From the NCBI GenBank assembly GCA_015060865.1, contig SUXS01000011.1, forward strand, positions 1-64,000: DNA of 64,000 nucleotides. Direction: 5' to 3'. The notes beneath the pieces are model-generated. The model made no database searches and had not been told where the DNA came from. It worked only from the letters and a program-made list of their open reading frames with translations. The translations under genes and the position numbers were made by a program. Positions 42,989-51,647 of this stretch are shown here, piece by piece. The DNA is from Bacteroidales bacterium. GTDB taxonomy: Bacteria; Bacteroidota; Bacteroidia; Bacteroidales; Bacteroidaceae. Position 1 is the stretch's first letter; each line of letters opens with the position of its first letter.

Positions 42989-45256
42989 ATGATTATGAAA
43001 CACGCAAAACATTTTCTATTGATGGCTACTATGCTGTTGAGCAGCCTTTCGGTGATTGCCCACGATTTTGAAGTGAACGGCATCTACTACAACATCACTT
43101 CTGAAGAGGTCAAGCAGGCCGAGGTGACCTTCAAGGGAGACTCATACAATAGTTACTCCAATGAATACTCCGGCTCCATCACCATCCCCGCCACCGTCAC
43201 CTACGGGGGCGTAGCGTATAGCGTGACGAGTATTGGAGAGTATGCTTTCAGGGAATGCACCAGCCTCACCGCCATCACCCTCCCCGAGAGCCTGACGAGC
43301 ATTGGAGACTATGCTTTCCGGAGTTGCAGCAGCCTCACCTCCATCACCATTCCCGAGAGTGTGACAAGAATTGGATACGCATCTTTCTATGGCTGCAGTA
43401 GTCTTACTTCTATTACAATTCCCGAGAGTGTGACGAGCATTGAAAACGATGCTTTCGATGGTACAGCATGGTACGACAGTCTACCTGATGGCTTAGTCTA
43501 TATCGGTAAAATGCTCTACGAATACAAAGGCACAATGCCAGCGAACACCTCCATTGAGGTCAAAGAGGGTATAGTAAGTATATCCCCCTACGCTTTCTAT
43601 AATTGCAGCAGCCTCACCGCCATCACCATCCCCGAGAGTGTGACGAGTATTGGAAAATATGCTTTCTATGGTACAGCATGGTATAACAGTTTGCCTGACG
43701 GCTTAGTCTATATCGGTAAAGTGCTCTACAAATACAAAGGCACAATGCCTGAGAATACCTCCATTGAGGTCAAAGAGGGTATAGTAAGTATATCATCTCA
43801 AGCTTTCTCAGGTTGCACCAGCCTCACCGCCATCACCCTCCCCGAGGGCGTGACGAGCATTGGAGAGTATGCTTTCTCAGGTTGCACCAGCCTCACCGCC
43901 ATCAACATCCCCGAGGGTGTGACGAGCATTGGATACTATGCTTTCAAAGGTTGCAGCAGCCTCACCGCCATCGTTGTGGCAGAAGGGAACAAGGTATACG
44001 ATTCGCGTGGTGGCTGCAATGCCATCATTAAAACCAGTACCAATACCTTGCTTCAAGGTTGTTCTTCCACCATTATCCCCGAGGGTGTGACGAGCATTGG
44101 AGATTATGCTTTCTCTAGTTGCAGCAGCCTCACCGCCATCACCCTCCCCGAGGGCGTGACGAGTATTGGAGACTATGCTTTCTATGCTTGCCGCAGCCTC
44201 ACCACCATCACCCTCCCCGATGGTATGACGAGTATTGGAGACTATGCTTTCGAACTTTGCACCAGCCTCACCGCCATCACCCTCCCCGAGAGCGTGACGA
44301 GTATTGGAGACTATGCTTTCTGGAGTTGCAGCAGCCTCACCGCCATCAACATCCCCGAGGGCGTGACGAGTATTGGAAAATATGCTTTCAATGGTTGTAG
44401 CAGCCTCACCGCCATCAACATCCCCGAGAGTGTGACGAGCATTGGGAGCGCAGCTTTCAGGAATTGCATCAGCCTCACCTCCATCACCTGCAAAGCAGTA
44501 ACACCTCCAACAATTGGTGATTCCAATACATTCTTTAATGTCAACAAATCCATCCCCGTCTACGTACCTGCAGCTTCAGTGGAAGCCTACAAGTCGGCTG
44601 AATATTGGAGTGCGTTTACCAATATCCAACCCTTGCCTAATGAGTATATCCTCACGGTATCGTCAGCTGGGTATGCATCGCTCTTCCTTGACTATGCTGC
44701 AGCGATACCCGAGGGCGTGGAGGCATACATCGCTACCAGCGTAGAGGGCACCAGCTTGATAATGAACCGCGTGGAGGGCGTGCTGCCTGCCAACACAGGC
44801 GTGATTGTGATAGCCAAGGAGGGTACTTATACCTTTGTGGAGTCTGAGGATACTCCTGCCGATGTGGAGGGCAACTTGCTGAGCGGTACGGCGACCGATA
44901 CCTATATCACAGCCCAGAAGGGATATGCCTACTATGTACTGGCCAGGAAGAATGGCCTCGTAGCTATGTATCACCCCACACTTACCGACGGACAGTTCCT
45001 CAATAATGCTAACAGGGCCTATCTGGCACTCGACCAAAGCAACTTCGGCATCTTTGACGAGGAGGTTGACACTGGCGATGATGGCATACAGCTGAGCAAC
45101 GGCTTACGTTTCGACTTTAGCGGGACTACTGATATAGCTCCCTCAACCCTCAACAGTCATCCCTCAACCCTCATCTACGACCTGCAAGGCCGCCGTGTAG
45201 AGAACCCCACGAAAGGTATCTACATAATAAACGGGAAGAAAGTGGTGTGGGAATAA
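42989..45256 (+). CDS. BspA-like leucine-rich-repeat surface protein (second copy)
   Basis: A 755-residue secreted TpLRR protein (signal MKHAKHFLLMATMLLSS; alternative start 42995). The LRR part (about residues 70-520) includes an internal duplication of about 80 residues built around GTAWYxSLPDGLVYIGK (about 155-275). After the repeats come a beta-sandwich-like part (ILTVSSAGYASLFLDYAAA) and a C-terminal secretion-tail-like end (IYDLQGRRVENPTKGIYIINGKKVVW), so export by a type-9-like system is probable. The linker PSTLNSHPSTL is encoded by a short repeat array (45140-45172). The gene lies between the two 435-bp direct repeats. Confidence 0.92.
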   Translation: MIMKHAKHFLLMATMLLSSLSVIAHDFEVNGIYYNITSEEVKQAEVTFKGDSYNSYSNEYSGSITIPATVTYGGVAYSVTSIGEYAFRECTSLTAITLPESLTSIGDYAFRSCSSLTSITIPESVTRIGYASFYGCSSLTSITIPESVTSIENDAFDGTAWYDSLPDGLVYIGKMLYEYKGTMPANTSIEVKEGIVSISPYAFYNCSSLTAITIPESVTSIGKYAFYGTAWYNSLPDGLVYIGKVLYKYKGTMPENTSIEVKEGIVSISSQAFSGCTSLTAITLPEGVTSIGEYAFSGCTSLTAINIPEGVTSIGYYAFKGCSSLTAIVVAEGNKVYDSRGGCNAIIKTSTNTLLQGCSSTIIPEGVTSIGDYAFSSCSSLTAITLPEGVTSIGDYAFYACRSLTTITLPDGMTSIGDYAFELCTSLTAITLPESVTSIGDYAFWSCSSLTAINIPEGVTSIGKYAFNGCSSLTAINIPESVTSIGSAAFRNCISLTSITCKAVTPPTIGDSNTFFNVNKSIPVYVPAASVEAYKSAEYWSAFTNIQPLPNEYILTVSSAGYASLFLDYAAAIPEGVEAYIATSVEGTSLIMNRVEGVLPANTGVIVIAKEGTYTFVESEDTPADVEGNLLSGTATDTYITAQKGYAYYVLARKNGLVAMYHPTLTDGQFLNNANRAYLALDQSNFGIFDEEVDTGDDGIQLSNGLRFDFSGTTDIAPSTLNSHPSTLIYDLQGRRVENPTKGIYIINGKKVVWE
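45140..45172. repeat. In-frame short repeat in second bspA gene
   Basis: Two copies of TCCCTCAACCCTCA separated by ACAGTCA, encoding PSTLNSHPSTL just before the C-terminal tail. Confidence 0.65.
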
Positions 45257-45287
45257 TGTGACCGCCATTTCCCATCTATCTTCATAT

Positions 45288-45722
45288 CCTAAAAGCCTGC
45301 CGCGAGGCAGGCTTTACTGTTTCTAATCCCCGCGGGCAACAGGCAACGCCGGGCAACAGCGAAAATGGGGTGGTTGATGGTTAACGACTTTGTCGATTTA
45401 TAGATTTCTTGCCAATATATAAGAAAGAAAAAGGACACCCTTTGGAGTGTCCTTTTCTTTATTGCCTGCTATGCAAACATCAGTGTCGTCTGCCTGCATA
45501 CAATTAGTTATGTCGGCTTCGCAGCATTATACTCCTTTGGAGACCTAAAGGTCTCGTCGTCGCAACCGACGCTATCACACCGCGTCGGCACTTCGCTGCT
45601 TAGTTATGTCGGCTTCGCAGCCATGACTAATTGCTTGCTCGGCAATGATTGAGCAAGCTCATCATTGCTCTCGCTTCGCTGCTTAGTTATTCTCGGGACG
45701 GAGCTTGCGCACTACGGCACCA
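45288..45722. repeat. 435-bp direct repeat, copy 2
   Basis: This is the partner of 42391-42825. Its right end overlaps the 3' end of the intact ilvC gene. The bidirectional hairpin at 45429-45456 can serve as the terminator of the ilv operon on the minus strand. Confidence 0.92.
45429..45456. terminator. Terminator of ilv operon and second bspA
   Basis: AAAAGGACAC pairs with GTGTCCTTTT. On the minus strand it is followed by a T-rich run, 227 nt after the ilvC stop. Confidence 0.75.
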
Positions 45723-46726
45723 GTCTGCCACATCTCGCTCTCACGGAGGGCACGGAGTTCCTCTTCGAGCTTCTCGCGGTAGTCGGGCTTAGAGTTGCTG
45801 TCGATAGAGATCTGAGCCTCGTTGCCGGTCTTCACGCTCTCGTAGAGCTGCTCCATGACGGGCTTGATGGCATCGTGGAACGGACCCATCCAGTCGAGGG
45901 CACCACGCTGTGCGGTGGTAGAGCAGTTGGCATACATCCAGTCCATACCGTTCTTGGCGAAGAGGGGCATGAGCGACTGTGTGAGCTCCTCAACGGTCTC
46001 GTTGAAGGCCTCAGAGGGGGTGTGGCCATTCTCGCGGAGCACCTCGTACTGAGCAAGGAGCAAGCCCTGGATAGCACCCATCAGTGAACCGCGCTCACCG
46101 GTGAGGTCAGAGTATACCTCGCGCTTGAAGGTGGTCTCGAACAGGTAGCCTGAGCCTACGCCGATACCGAGGGCGATGCAGCGCTCGAAAGCGCGGCCGG
46201 TAGCGTCCTGGAAGATGGCGTACGATGAGTTCAAGCCACGACCCTCGAGGAACATGGTGCGCAGTGAGGTACCCGAGCCCTTGGGGGCGATGAGGATAAC
46301 GTCTACATCGGCGGGAGGAATGATGCCGGTGCGCTCCTTATAGGTGATGGCGAAGCCGTGTGAGAAGTACAGTGCCTTGCCGGGGGTGAGGTGCTTCTTG
46401 ATGGTGGGCCAGCAAGCGATCTGGGCTGCATCAGAGAGCAATACCTGGATGATGGTGGCACGCTCGCAAGCCTCCTCGATGCTGAAGAGGGTCTCGCCGG
46501 GTACCCAACCGTCGGCTACTGCCTTGTCATAGGTCTTGCCTTCGCGCTGACCTACGATCACATTGAATCCGTTGTCGCGGAGGTTGAGCGACTGGCCGGG
46601 GCCCTGTACGCCATAGCCGATAACGGCGATGGTCTCGTTCTTCAATACCTCGCGGGCTTTCTCCAAAGGAAATTCTTCACGTGTTACGACGGTTTCTTCT
46701 ACACCGCCAAAATTCATTTTTGCCAT
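45683..46726 (-). CDS. ilvC: Ketol-acid reductoisomerase
   Basis: A 347-residue NADPH-dependent enzyme for the second step of valine and isoleucine synthesis. The nucleotide motif GYGVQGPGQSLNLRDNG and the metal-binding C-terminal knotted domain (ERGSLMGAIQGLLLAQYEVL, DWMYANCSTTAQRGALDW) are intact. It is the last gene of the ilvB-ilvN-ilvC unit, 126 nt after ilvN; that gap holds a repeat array. In many Bacteroides an acyl-ACP thioesterase gene lies between ilvN and ilvC, and it is absent here. Its 3' end is part of the 435-bp direct repeat. Confidence 0.96.
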   Translation of the reverse strand: MAKMNFGGVEETVVTREEFPLEKAREVLKNETIAVIGYGVQGPGQSLNLRDNGFNVIVGQREGKTYDKAVADGWVPGETLFSIEEACERATIIQVLLSDAAQIACWPTIKKHLTPGKALYFSHGFAITYKERTGIIPPADVDVILIAPKGSGTSLRTMFLEGRGLNSSYAIFQDATGRAFERCIALGIGVGSGYLFETTFKREVYSDLTGERGSLMGAIQGLLLAQYEVLRENGHTPSEAFNETVEELTQSLMPLFAKNGMDWMYANCSTTAQRGALDWMGPFHDAIKPVMEQLYESVKTGNEAQISIDSNSKPDYREKLEEELRALRESEMWQTGAVVRKLRPENN

Positions 46727-46731
46727 AACTT

Positions 46732-46822
46732 TTTAGTTTTTAAGTTTATGAGTTATTGAGTTTGTTTTTTGTTTAGTGTTTAGAGAATTGTCAACAGACA
46801 ACAGTCAACGGACAACAGTCAT
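46732..46822. repeat. Degenerate repeat array between ilvN and ilvC
   Basis: GTTTATGAGTTATTGAGTTT-type and TGTTTAGTGTTTAGAG units (46745-46788) followed by CAACAGACAACAGTCAACGG units (46790-46820). Confidence 0.75.
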
Positions 46823-46852
46823 TGCTGCTTTGTCACGGTTAATGTTTATCTC

Positions 46853-47386
46853 CTAACTTCTATTTATTCTTTCCAAATACTCGTTCACATGCTCCTCGGT
46901 GTCGCGGGTCACGGCGATACGGCCCGAGCTCACGTATTGCAACACGCAGTCGAAGGCATCGAGCTCGGTGCGCAGGGCGATAATCTCGTCTGTCACGCCC
47001 GACTTCTCCACCACGGCATATACGGCGTTGGCCTCCATGATGCGGGCACCGTAGCGGCGGATGGTCTTCGAGATGAGCGGATTGTCCAGCAGCTTGGGAG
47101 TCGATATCTTGAGCAGCGCTACCTCCTGCATGAATATCTCATCGTCGAGGAAGTAGTGAGCCTGCACCACGTCGATCTTCTTCTCTATCTGCTTGGTCAC
47201 CTTGATGATGGTGTCCTCGTCGCTCCATGTGGTAATGGTGTATCGGTGTATGCCCTTGATGGACGAGGCCGATGCGTTGAGGCTCTCGATGTTGAGCTGG
47301 CGACGGGTAAACACGGCGGTGATCTGATTGAGCAGACCGGCAATGTTCTCCGAGTGTACAATAAGCGTATATAGTTTCTTTTCCAT
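46853..47386 (-). CDS. ilvN: Acetolactate synthase small subunit
   Basis: A 177-residue regulatory subunit that binds valine and controls IlvB by feedback. The N-terminal ACT domain (LYTLIVHSENIAGLLNQITAVFTRRQLNIESLN, split over residues 5-38) and the C-terminal subunit domain (LRTELDAFDCVLQYVSSGRIAVTR) are present. The start at 47386 (MEKKLYTLIV) lies 10 nt after the ilvB stop; the open frame upstream overlaps ilvB. Confidence 0.93.
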   Translation of the reverse strand: MEKKLYTLIVHSENIAGLLNQITAVFTRRQLNIESLNASASSIKGIHRYTITTWSDEDTIIKVTKQIEKKIDVVQAHYFLDDEIFMQEVALLKISTPKLLDNPLISKTIRRYGARIMEANAVYAVVEKSGVTDEIIALRTELDAFDCVLQYVSSGRIAVTRDTEEHVNEYLERINRS

Positions 47387-47396
47387 ATATATACAT

Positions 47397-49091
47397 TTAA
47401 CAGTCCATAGCATTCATCATCATCACATTCACAGCACCTCCCGGAGGTGTCATGGGCATCACGTTCTCATTCTCCATGATGGCCACCTCGAGCAGGAAGG
47501 GGCCGTCGGTAGCGAGCATGGTGTCGATGGCACTGGCCAGTTGACTGCGCTCTACCACGAGCTGTGAGGGTATGCCATAGGCCTCGGCTATCTTCATGTA
47601 GTCGGGGTTGAGCATGGGCGTGCATGAGTAGCGCTTGCCGAAGAAGAGCTCCTGCCACTGGCGCACGTTGCCCAGGTAGTTGTTGTTGAGCAGGATCATC
47701 TTCACCGGTGCACCCGTCTCCATAATGGTGCCAAACTCCTGGATGCTCATCTGTATGCCGCCATCGCCCATGAACACGCACACCGTGCGGTCGGGAGCGC
47801 CGAAGGTGGCACCTACGGCAGCGGGAAGTCCGAAGCCCATCGTGCCCAGTCCGCCCGACGTGATGATGCTGCGCTTCTGCGTGTATTGGAAGTAGCGGGC
47901 CGACATCATCTGATTCTGGCCTACATCGGTCACCAGGATGGCCTTGTTGCCCGAAGCCTCGCTCACGGCGCGGGCTACCTCGCCCATGCGCAGTGGTCCC
48001 TCCTCGGGGTGTATGGCCTCACGGATGACCTCGTTGTACTCCTTCTCCTCGTAGGGGGCGAAGCTGTCGATCCACTCCGTATGCTTGGCGGCGCTGATGG
48101 CCTCGGTGAGTCGGGCCAGGGTATCCTTGCAGTCGCCCAGCACGGCTACGTCGGCATGTACGTTCTTGTTGATCTCGGCAGGGTCGATGTCGAGGTGTAT
48201 CACCTTGGCCTGCTTGGCATAGGCATCGAGGCGACCGGTGACGCGGTCGTCGAAACGCATACCCACGGCGATGAGCAGGTCACACTCGTTGGTCTTCACG
48301 TTCGGGCCCAAGTTGCCGTGCATACCCAGCATACCCTTGCGCAAGCGGTGCCCGTGAGGCAGGGTAGAGAGTCCCAGCAGGGTACATCCCACGGGGATAT
48401 CGGCCTTCTCCACGAAGGTACGCAGCTCCTCGGTGGCATTGCCCAGCTCGATGCCCTGGCCAGCAAGCAGCAGCGGGCGCTCGGCAGCGTTGATGAGGGC
48501 AGCAGCCTCCTCTATGCTCTTGGGGTCGGTGTCGGGCACAGCGATATATCCGCGCTCCACATCAATGGTGGCAGGCTTGAAGTCCACCATACCCACCTGC
48601 GCATTCTTGGCAAAGTCGAGTACCACGGGCCCGGGGCGTCCGGTACCTGCAATATGGAAGGCGCGTGCTACGGCCCAAGCGATATCCTCGGGGCGGCGCA
48701 CCTGATAACTCCATTTCGTGATAGGCTGCGTGATACCCACGAGGTCTACCTCCTGGAAGGCATCGGTGCCGAGGAAGTTGGCCGCCACCTGTCCGGCAAT
48801 GACCACGATAGGCGTACTGTCGAGCATGGCATCGGCCACGCCCGTTATGGTGTTGGTGGCACCGGGGCCACTCGTCACGATGCACACACCCACCTTGCCC
48901 GACGCACGGGCATAGCCCTGCGCAGCGTGGGCGGCACCCTGCTCGTGGCGCACAAGTACCTGCTTGAAATCATTCTGATGGTCATACATGGCATCAAACA
49001 CGGGCATGATGCTGCCGCCGGGGTAGCCAAACACGGTGTCTACGCCCTCGTGGATGAGTGCCTGCATGAGTGCTTCTGAACCAGTAATCAT
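47397..49091 (-). CDS. ilvB: Acetolactate synthase large subunit
   Basis: A 564-residue thiamine-diphosphate enzyme for the first common step of branched-chain amino acid synthesis. Visible are GYPGGSIMPVFDAMYD at the N-terminus, the catalytic Glu in RHEQGAAHAAQGYARA, and the TPP/Mg motif GDGGIQMSIQEFG followed by LLNNNYLGNVRQWQ. It heads the ilvB-ilvN-ilvC unit. A long leader with a branched-chain leader peptide and an attenuator (49261-49394) precedes it. This strongly suggests control by aminoacyl-tRNA supply. Confidence 0.96.
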   Translation of the reverse strand: MITGSEALMQALIHEGVDTVFGYPGGSIMPVFDAMYDHQNDFKQVLVRHEQGAAHAAQGYARASGKVGVCIVTSGPGATNTITGVADAMLDSTPIVVIAGQVAANFLGTDAFQEVDLVGITQPITKWSYQVRRPEDIAWAVARAFHIAGTGRPGPVVLDFAKNAQVGMVDFKPATIDVERGYIAVPDTDPKSIEEAAALINAAERPLLLAGQGIELGNATEELRTFVEKADIPVGCTLLGLSTLPHGHRLRKGMLGMHGNLGPNVKTNECDLLIAVGMRFDDRVTGRLDAYAKQAKVIHLDIDPAEINKNVHADVAVLGDCKDTLARLTEAISAAKHTEWIDSFAPYEEKEYNEVIREAIHPEEGPLRMGEVARAVSEASGNKAILVTDVGQNQMMSARYFQYTQKRSIITSGGLGTMGFGLPAAVGATFGAPDRTVCVFMGDGGIQMSIQEFGTIMETGAPVKMILLNNNYLGNVRQWQELFFGKRYSCTPMLNPDYMKIAEAYGIPSQLVVERSQLASAIDTMLATDGPFLLEVAIMENENVMPMTPPGGAVNVMMMNAMDC

Positions 49092-49107
49092 ATTTATCTT
49101 TTTGTCT

Positions 49108-49234
49108 TGGAGTTAAAAGGAGTAAGAGGGAGATACCACTTCGCTTCCGCTTCGTTAAGGAGGCAAAGGCCATTAGCTCTTTCGCGCGTAATAACTATTG
49201 GCATTTATCTCCATTTACCTCCATTTATCTCCTA
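49108..49234. repeat. Inverted repeat array in the ilvB leader
   Basis: GGAGTTAAAAGGAGTAAGAG (from 49110) faces TTTATCTCCATTTACCTCCA units (49203-49233). It is the same type of array as elsewhere, here in the ilvB untranslated leader after the attenuator. Confidence 0.7.
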
Positions 49235-49260
49235 TAAAACTATCTCCATCAATATTTATC

Positions 49261-49289
49261 AAAAAACCTTCCTCCACAAGTGAGAAAGG
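49261..49289 (-). terminator. Attenuator terminator of ilvB
   Basis: On the minus strand CCTTTCTC and GAGGAAGG form a stem with one mismatch around a 7-nt loop, followed by six T (plus 49261-49266). The upstream arm (49278-49286, minus TTCTCACTT) can instead pair over nine bases with AAGTGAGAA (49323-49331) at the leader-peptide stop codon, giving the antiterminator. Confidence 0.8.
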
Positions 49290-49325
49290 CCGTCTTCTTA
49301 TTACTAAACTAATACCATACGATTC

Positions 49326-49394
49326 TCACTTCCGTCCCTTTTCAAAGACTAGACCATCGACAATGACCAGGTGAAGAATCGAATTTGCTTTCAT
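49326..49394 (-). CDS. ilvB leader peptide
   Basis: A 22-residue open frame, MKANSILHLVIVDGLVFEKG plus RK, with eight Ile, Leu or Val codons in the 11-codon stretch ILHLVIVDGLV. It lies just after a promoter -7 box (49412-49419) and its stop codon lies inside the antiterminator arm (49323-49331). This is the classic layout of transcription attenuation: when charged branched-chain tRNAs are scarce, the ribosome stalls in the codon run and the antiterminator forms. When they are plentiful it reaches the stop, covers the arm and the terminator forms. It is too short for most gene callers. Confidence 0.8.
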   Translation of the reverse strand: MKANSILHLVIVDGLVFEKGRK

Positions 49395-49411
49395 ATCTCG
49401 CTATTTGGCTG

Positions 49412-49443
49412 CAAAAATAGATATAAAATCCCGTTCCTACTAA
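49412..49443 (-). promoter_or_regulatory. ilvB promoter with 20-nt element shared with ilvD
   Basis: On the minus strand TTAG, a 20-nt spacer and TATTTTTG. The plus-strand segment 49425-49444 (AAAATCCCGTTCCTACTAAT) matches 51540-51559 upstream of ilvD in 17 of 20 positions at the same distance from the -7 box. Confidence 0.75.
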
Positions 49444-49545
49444 TAATTTATCATCTTTTTTCGCCGATTTGTATTTTTTTGTTTGCCAACCTCCTCGCGA
49501 ACAAGGAAAAGTGTTACGCCAAACAAGGCCGTTTTACCAAACAAC

Positions 49546-49574
49546 TGCGGAGGCCAGTATTACCGGCCCCCGCA
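49546..49574 (-). terminator. Hairpin after ilvD
   Basis: TGCGG-GGCC pairs with GGCC-CCGCA with one mismatch around a 9-nt loop. It lies 26 nt after the ilvD stop. A clear T-run is missing. Confidence 0.55.
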
Positions 49575-49599
49575 ATGGTCACTATGGTACTTTTGATGC

Positions 49600-51468
49600 T
49601 TAGTCGATCAGGCGTATGGCTCCCTTGTCGGCCGAGCTCACGAGCGAGGCGTATGCCTTGAGGGCTTTCGACACTTCGCGCTGGCGAGTCACAGGTGTCA
49701 TGGGACGTGCAGCAAGCTCCTCATCGCTGAGGCGCACGTTGATGGTGCGGTTAGGGATGTCGATGTCGATGATGTCGCCTGTAACAATCTTGCCGATGTT
49801 GCCGCCTGCTGCTGCCTCGGGAGAGATGTGGCCGATGCTGAGGCCCGAGGTGCCGCCCGAGAAGCGGCCGTCGGTGATGAGGGCGCAGGCCTTACCCAGG
49901 TGCTTCGACTTGATGTACGAGGTGGGATAGAGCATCTCCTGCATGCCGGGGCCGCCCTTGGGACCCTCATGTGTGATGACCACCACGTCGCCTGCCACGA
50001 TATCGCCCCCGAGGATGCCCTCTACAGCTGCATCTTGCGAATCATATACTTTGGCGGGACCAGAGAACTTCCAAATGCTCTCGTCCACACCCGCGGTCTT
50101 TACTACGCAGCCATCCTGGGCGATGTTGCCCTTGAGCACGGCCAAGCCGCCATCCTTAGAGTAGGCATGGGCAAGGTCGCGTATGCAGCCCTCGGCACGG
50201 TCGGTATCGAGTTCCTTATAATAGGACTCCTGCGAGCCCATCACGTTGCTGAACTTGCGGGCAGGGGCGCTGGTGTAGATGCGCTGCGCGTCTAATTGAA
50301 AGTTGACAGATGAAAGATGACCGTTTTCTGCAGTATTATCGCAACTTTCCACTTTCATCTTTCCACTTTCATCTTGCGTAATATCATATCTGGCAATAGC
50401 CTCGGTAAGGGTGAGTCCGTCTACACGCTTCAGGTCGGTATGGAGCAGATTGCCCTTGGCCAGTTCGCCCATGATGCCGAGGATACCGCCTGCGCGGTTC
50501 ACATCCTCGATATGATATTTCTGCGTGGTGGGGGCCACCTTGCAGATACAGGGTACGCGGCGTGAGAGGGCGTCGATATCGTCCATCGTGAAATCCACCC
50601 CAGCCTCATGGGCTATTGCGAGCAGATGGAGCACGGTATTGGTAGAGCCACCCATGGCAATGTCCAGTGTCATGGCATTGAGGAAGGCTTCGCGTGTGGC
50701 GATGCTCTTGGGGAGCACGCTCTCGTCGCCCTGCTCGTAGTACTTATAGGCATTCTCCACAATGAGGCGGGCAGCCTCCTTGAAGAGCTGTATGCGGTTC
50801 TTGTGCGTAGCCACGATGGTGCCGTTGCCGGGGAGGGCCAGGCCGATAGCCTCGTTGAGGCAGTTCATCGAGTTGGCGGTAAACATGCCCGAGCAGCATC
50901 CGCATCCGGGACATGCCGTACGCTCGATAGCCTCCACCTCTTCGTCGCTGACGGTCTCGTCGGCCGACTTGATCATCGTGTCGATGAGGTCGAGGTGAGC
51001 ACCACGGAGCTCGCCTGCCTCCATAGGTCCGCCCGACACGAATACCGTGGGGATATTGAGGCGCATCGACGCCATGAGCATACCGGGAGTAATCTTGTCG
51101 CAGTTGCTGATACACACCAGCGCGTCGGCCTTGTGGGCATTGCACATATACTCCACGCTATCGGCAATGATGTCGCGTGAGGGCAGCGAGTAGAGCATGC
51201 CATCGTGGCCCATGGCGATGCCGTCGTCGATGGCTATGGTGTTGAACTCGGCGGCATAGCAGCCCAGCGCCTCGATTTCGCGTTTCACAATCTGGCCTAT
51301 CTCGTGCAGGTGCGTGTGGCCCGGCACAAACTGGGTAAACGAGTTGGCGATAGCAATGATAGGCTTGCCCATCATCTCGCGCTTCATGCCGTTGGCAATC
51401 CACAGGGCACGGGCGCCCGACATGCGGCGGCCCTCGGTGCTGGTAGCGCTTCTAAGTGCGTGTTTCAT
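49600..51468 (-). CDS. ilvD: Dihydroxy-acid dehydratase
   Basis: A 622-residue iron-sulfur dehydratase for the third step of valine and isoleucine synthesis. Conserved parts are the N-terminal [20 protein letters not shown], the cluster-binding Cys regions [11 protein letters not shown] and [19 protein letters not shown], and the C-terminal [20 protein letters not shown]. Residues about 361-394 (between the ITQDESG segment and IYTSAPA) are an insert rich in Glu, Asn and Ser encoded by an inverted repeat array; the protein is correspondingly longer than usual. The gene is separated from ilvB by 508 nt with its own terminator hairpin, so two transcripts are likely. Confidence 0.95.
   Translation of the reverse strand: MKHALRSATSTEGRRMSGARALWIANGMKREMMGKPIIAIANSFTQFVPGHTHLHEIGQIVKREIEALGCYAAEFNTIAIDDGIAMGHDGMLYSLPSRDIIADSVEYMCNAHKADALVCISNCDKITPGMLMASMRLNIPTVFVSGGPMEAGELRGAHLDLIDTMIKSADETVSDEEVEAIERTACPGCGCCSGMFTANSMNCLNEAIGLALPGNGTIVATHKNRIQLFKEAARLIVENAYKYYEQGDESVLPKSIATREAFLNAMTLDIAMGGSTNTVLHLLAIAHEAGVDFTMDDIDALSRRVPCICKVAPTTQKYHIEDVNRAGGILGIMGELAKGNLLHTDLKRVDGLTLTEAIARYDITQDESGKMKVESCDNTAENGHLSSVNFQLDAQRIYTSAPARKFSNVMGSQESYYKELDTDRAEGCIRDLAHAYSKDGGLAVLKGNIAQDGCVVKTAGVDESIWKFSGPAKVYDSQDAAVEGILGGDIVAGDVVVITHEGPKGGPGMQEMLYPTSYIKSKHLGKACALITDGRFSGGTSGLSIGHISPEAAAGGNIGKIVTGDIIDIDIPNRTINVRLSDEELAARPMTPVTRQREVSKALKAYASLVSSADKGAIRLID
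50287..50385. repeat. In-frame inverted repeat array in ilvD
   Basis: AATTGAAAGTTGACAGATGA (from 50296) faces CAACTTTCCACTTTCATCTT units (50340-50380). It adds about 30 codons without breaking the frame. Confidence 0.82.
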
Positions 51469-51526
51469 ATCTTTACTTCTTTTGTTGTTACTAATAGGGT
51501 TGTTCCCAAAAACTGGAAATGGGTTA

Positions 51527-51558
51527 CAAAAGTAAAGAGAAAATCCCGTCTGTACTAA
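51527..51558 (-). promoter_or_regulatory. ilvD promoter with shared 20-nt element
   Basis: On the minus strand TTAG, a 20-nt spacer and TACTTTTG (51527-51534). The spacer and -33 region (51540-51559) are AAAATCCCGTCTGTACTAAT, nearly identical to the ilvB promoter. Confidence 0.75.
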
Positions 51559-51647
51559 TGAAATGCTGTCTTTTTCCGCCTTTTATGTAAAAAATGCTTC
51601 TTCTGCTCTCTTGGTCGTGTAAGCATCATTGCATATAGCCCTCGTGG

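Noticed and set aside
47886-49079. Long open frame antisense to ilvB (397 codons)
   Set aside because: The sense frame is a fully conserved enzyme; the antisense frame reflects its codon bias. The same applies to the frames antisense to dcp (16160-17017) and gdhA (30696-31508).
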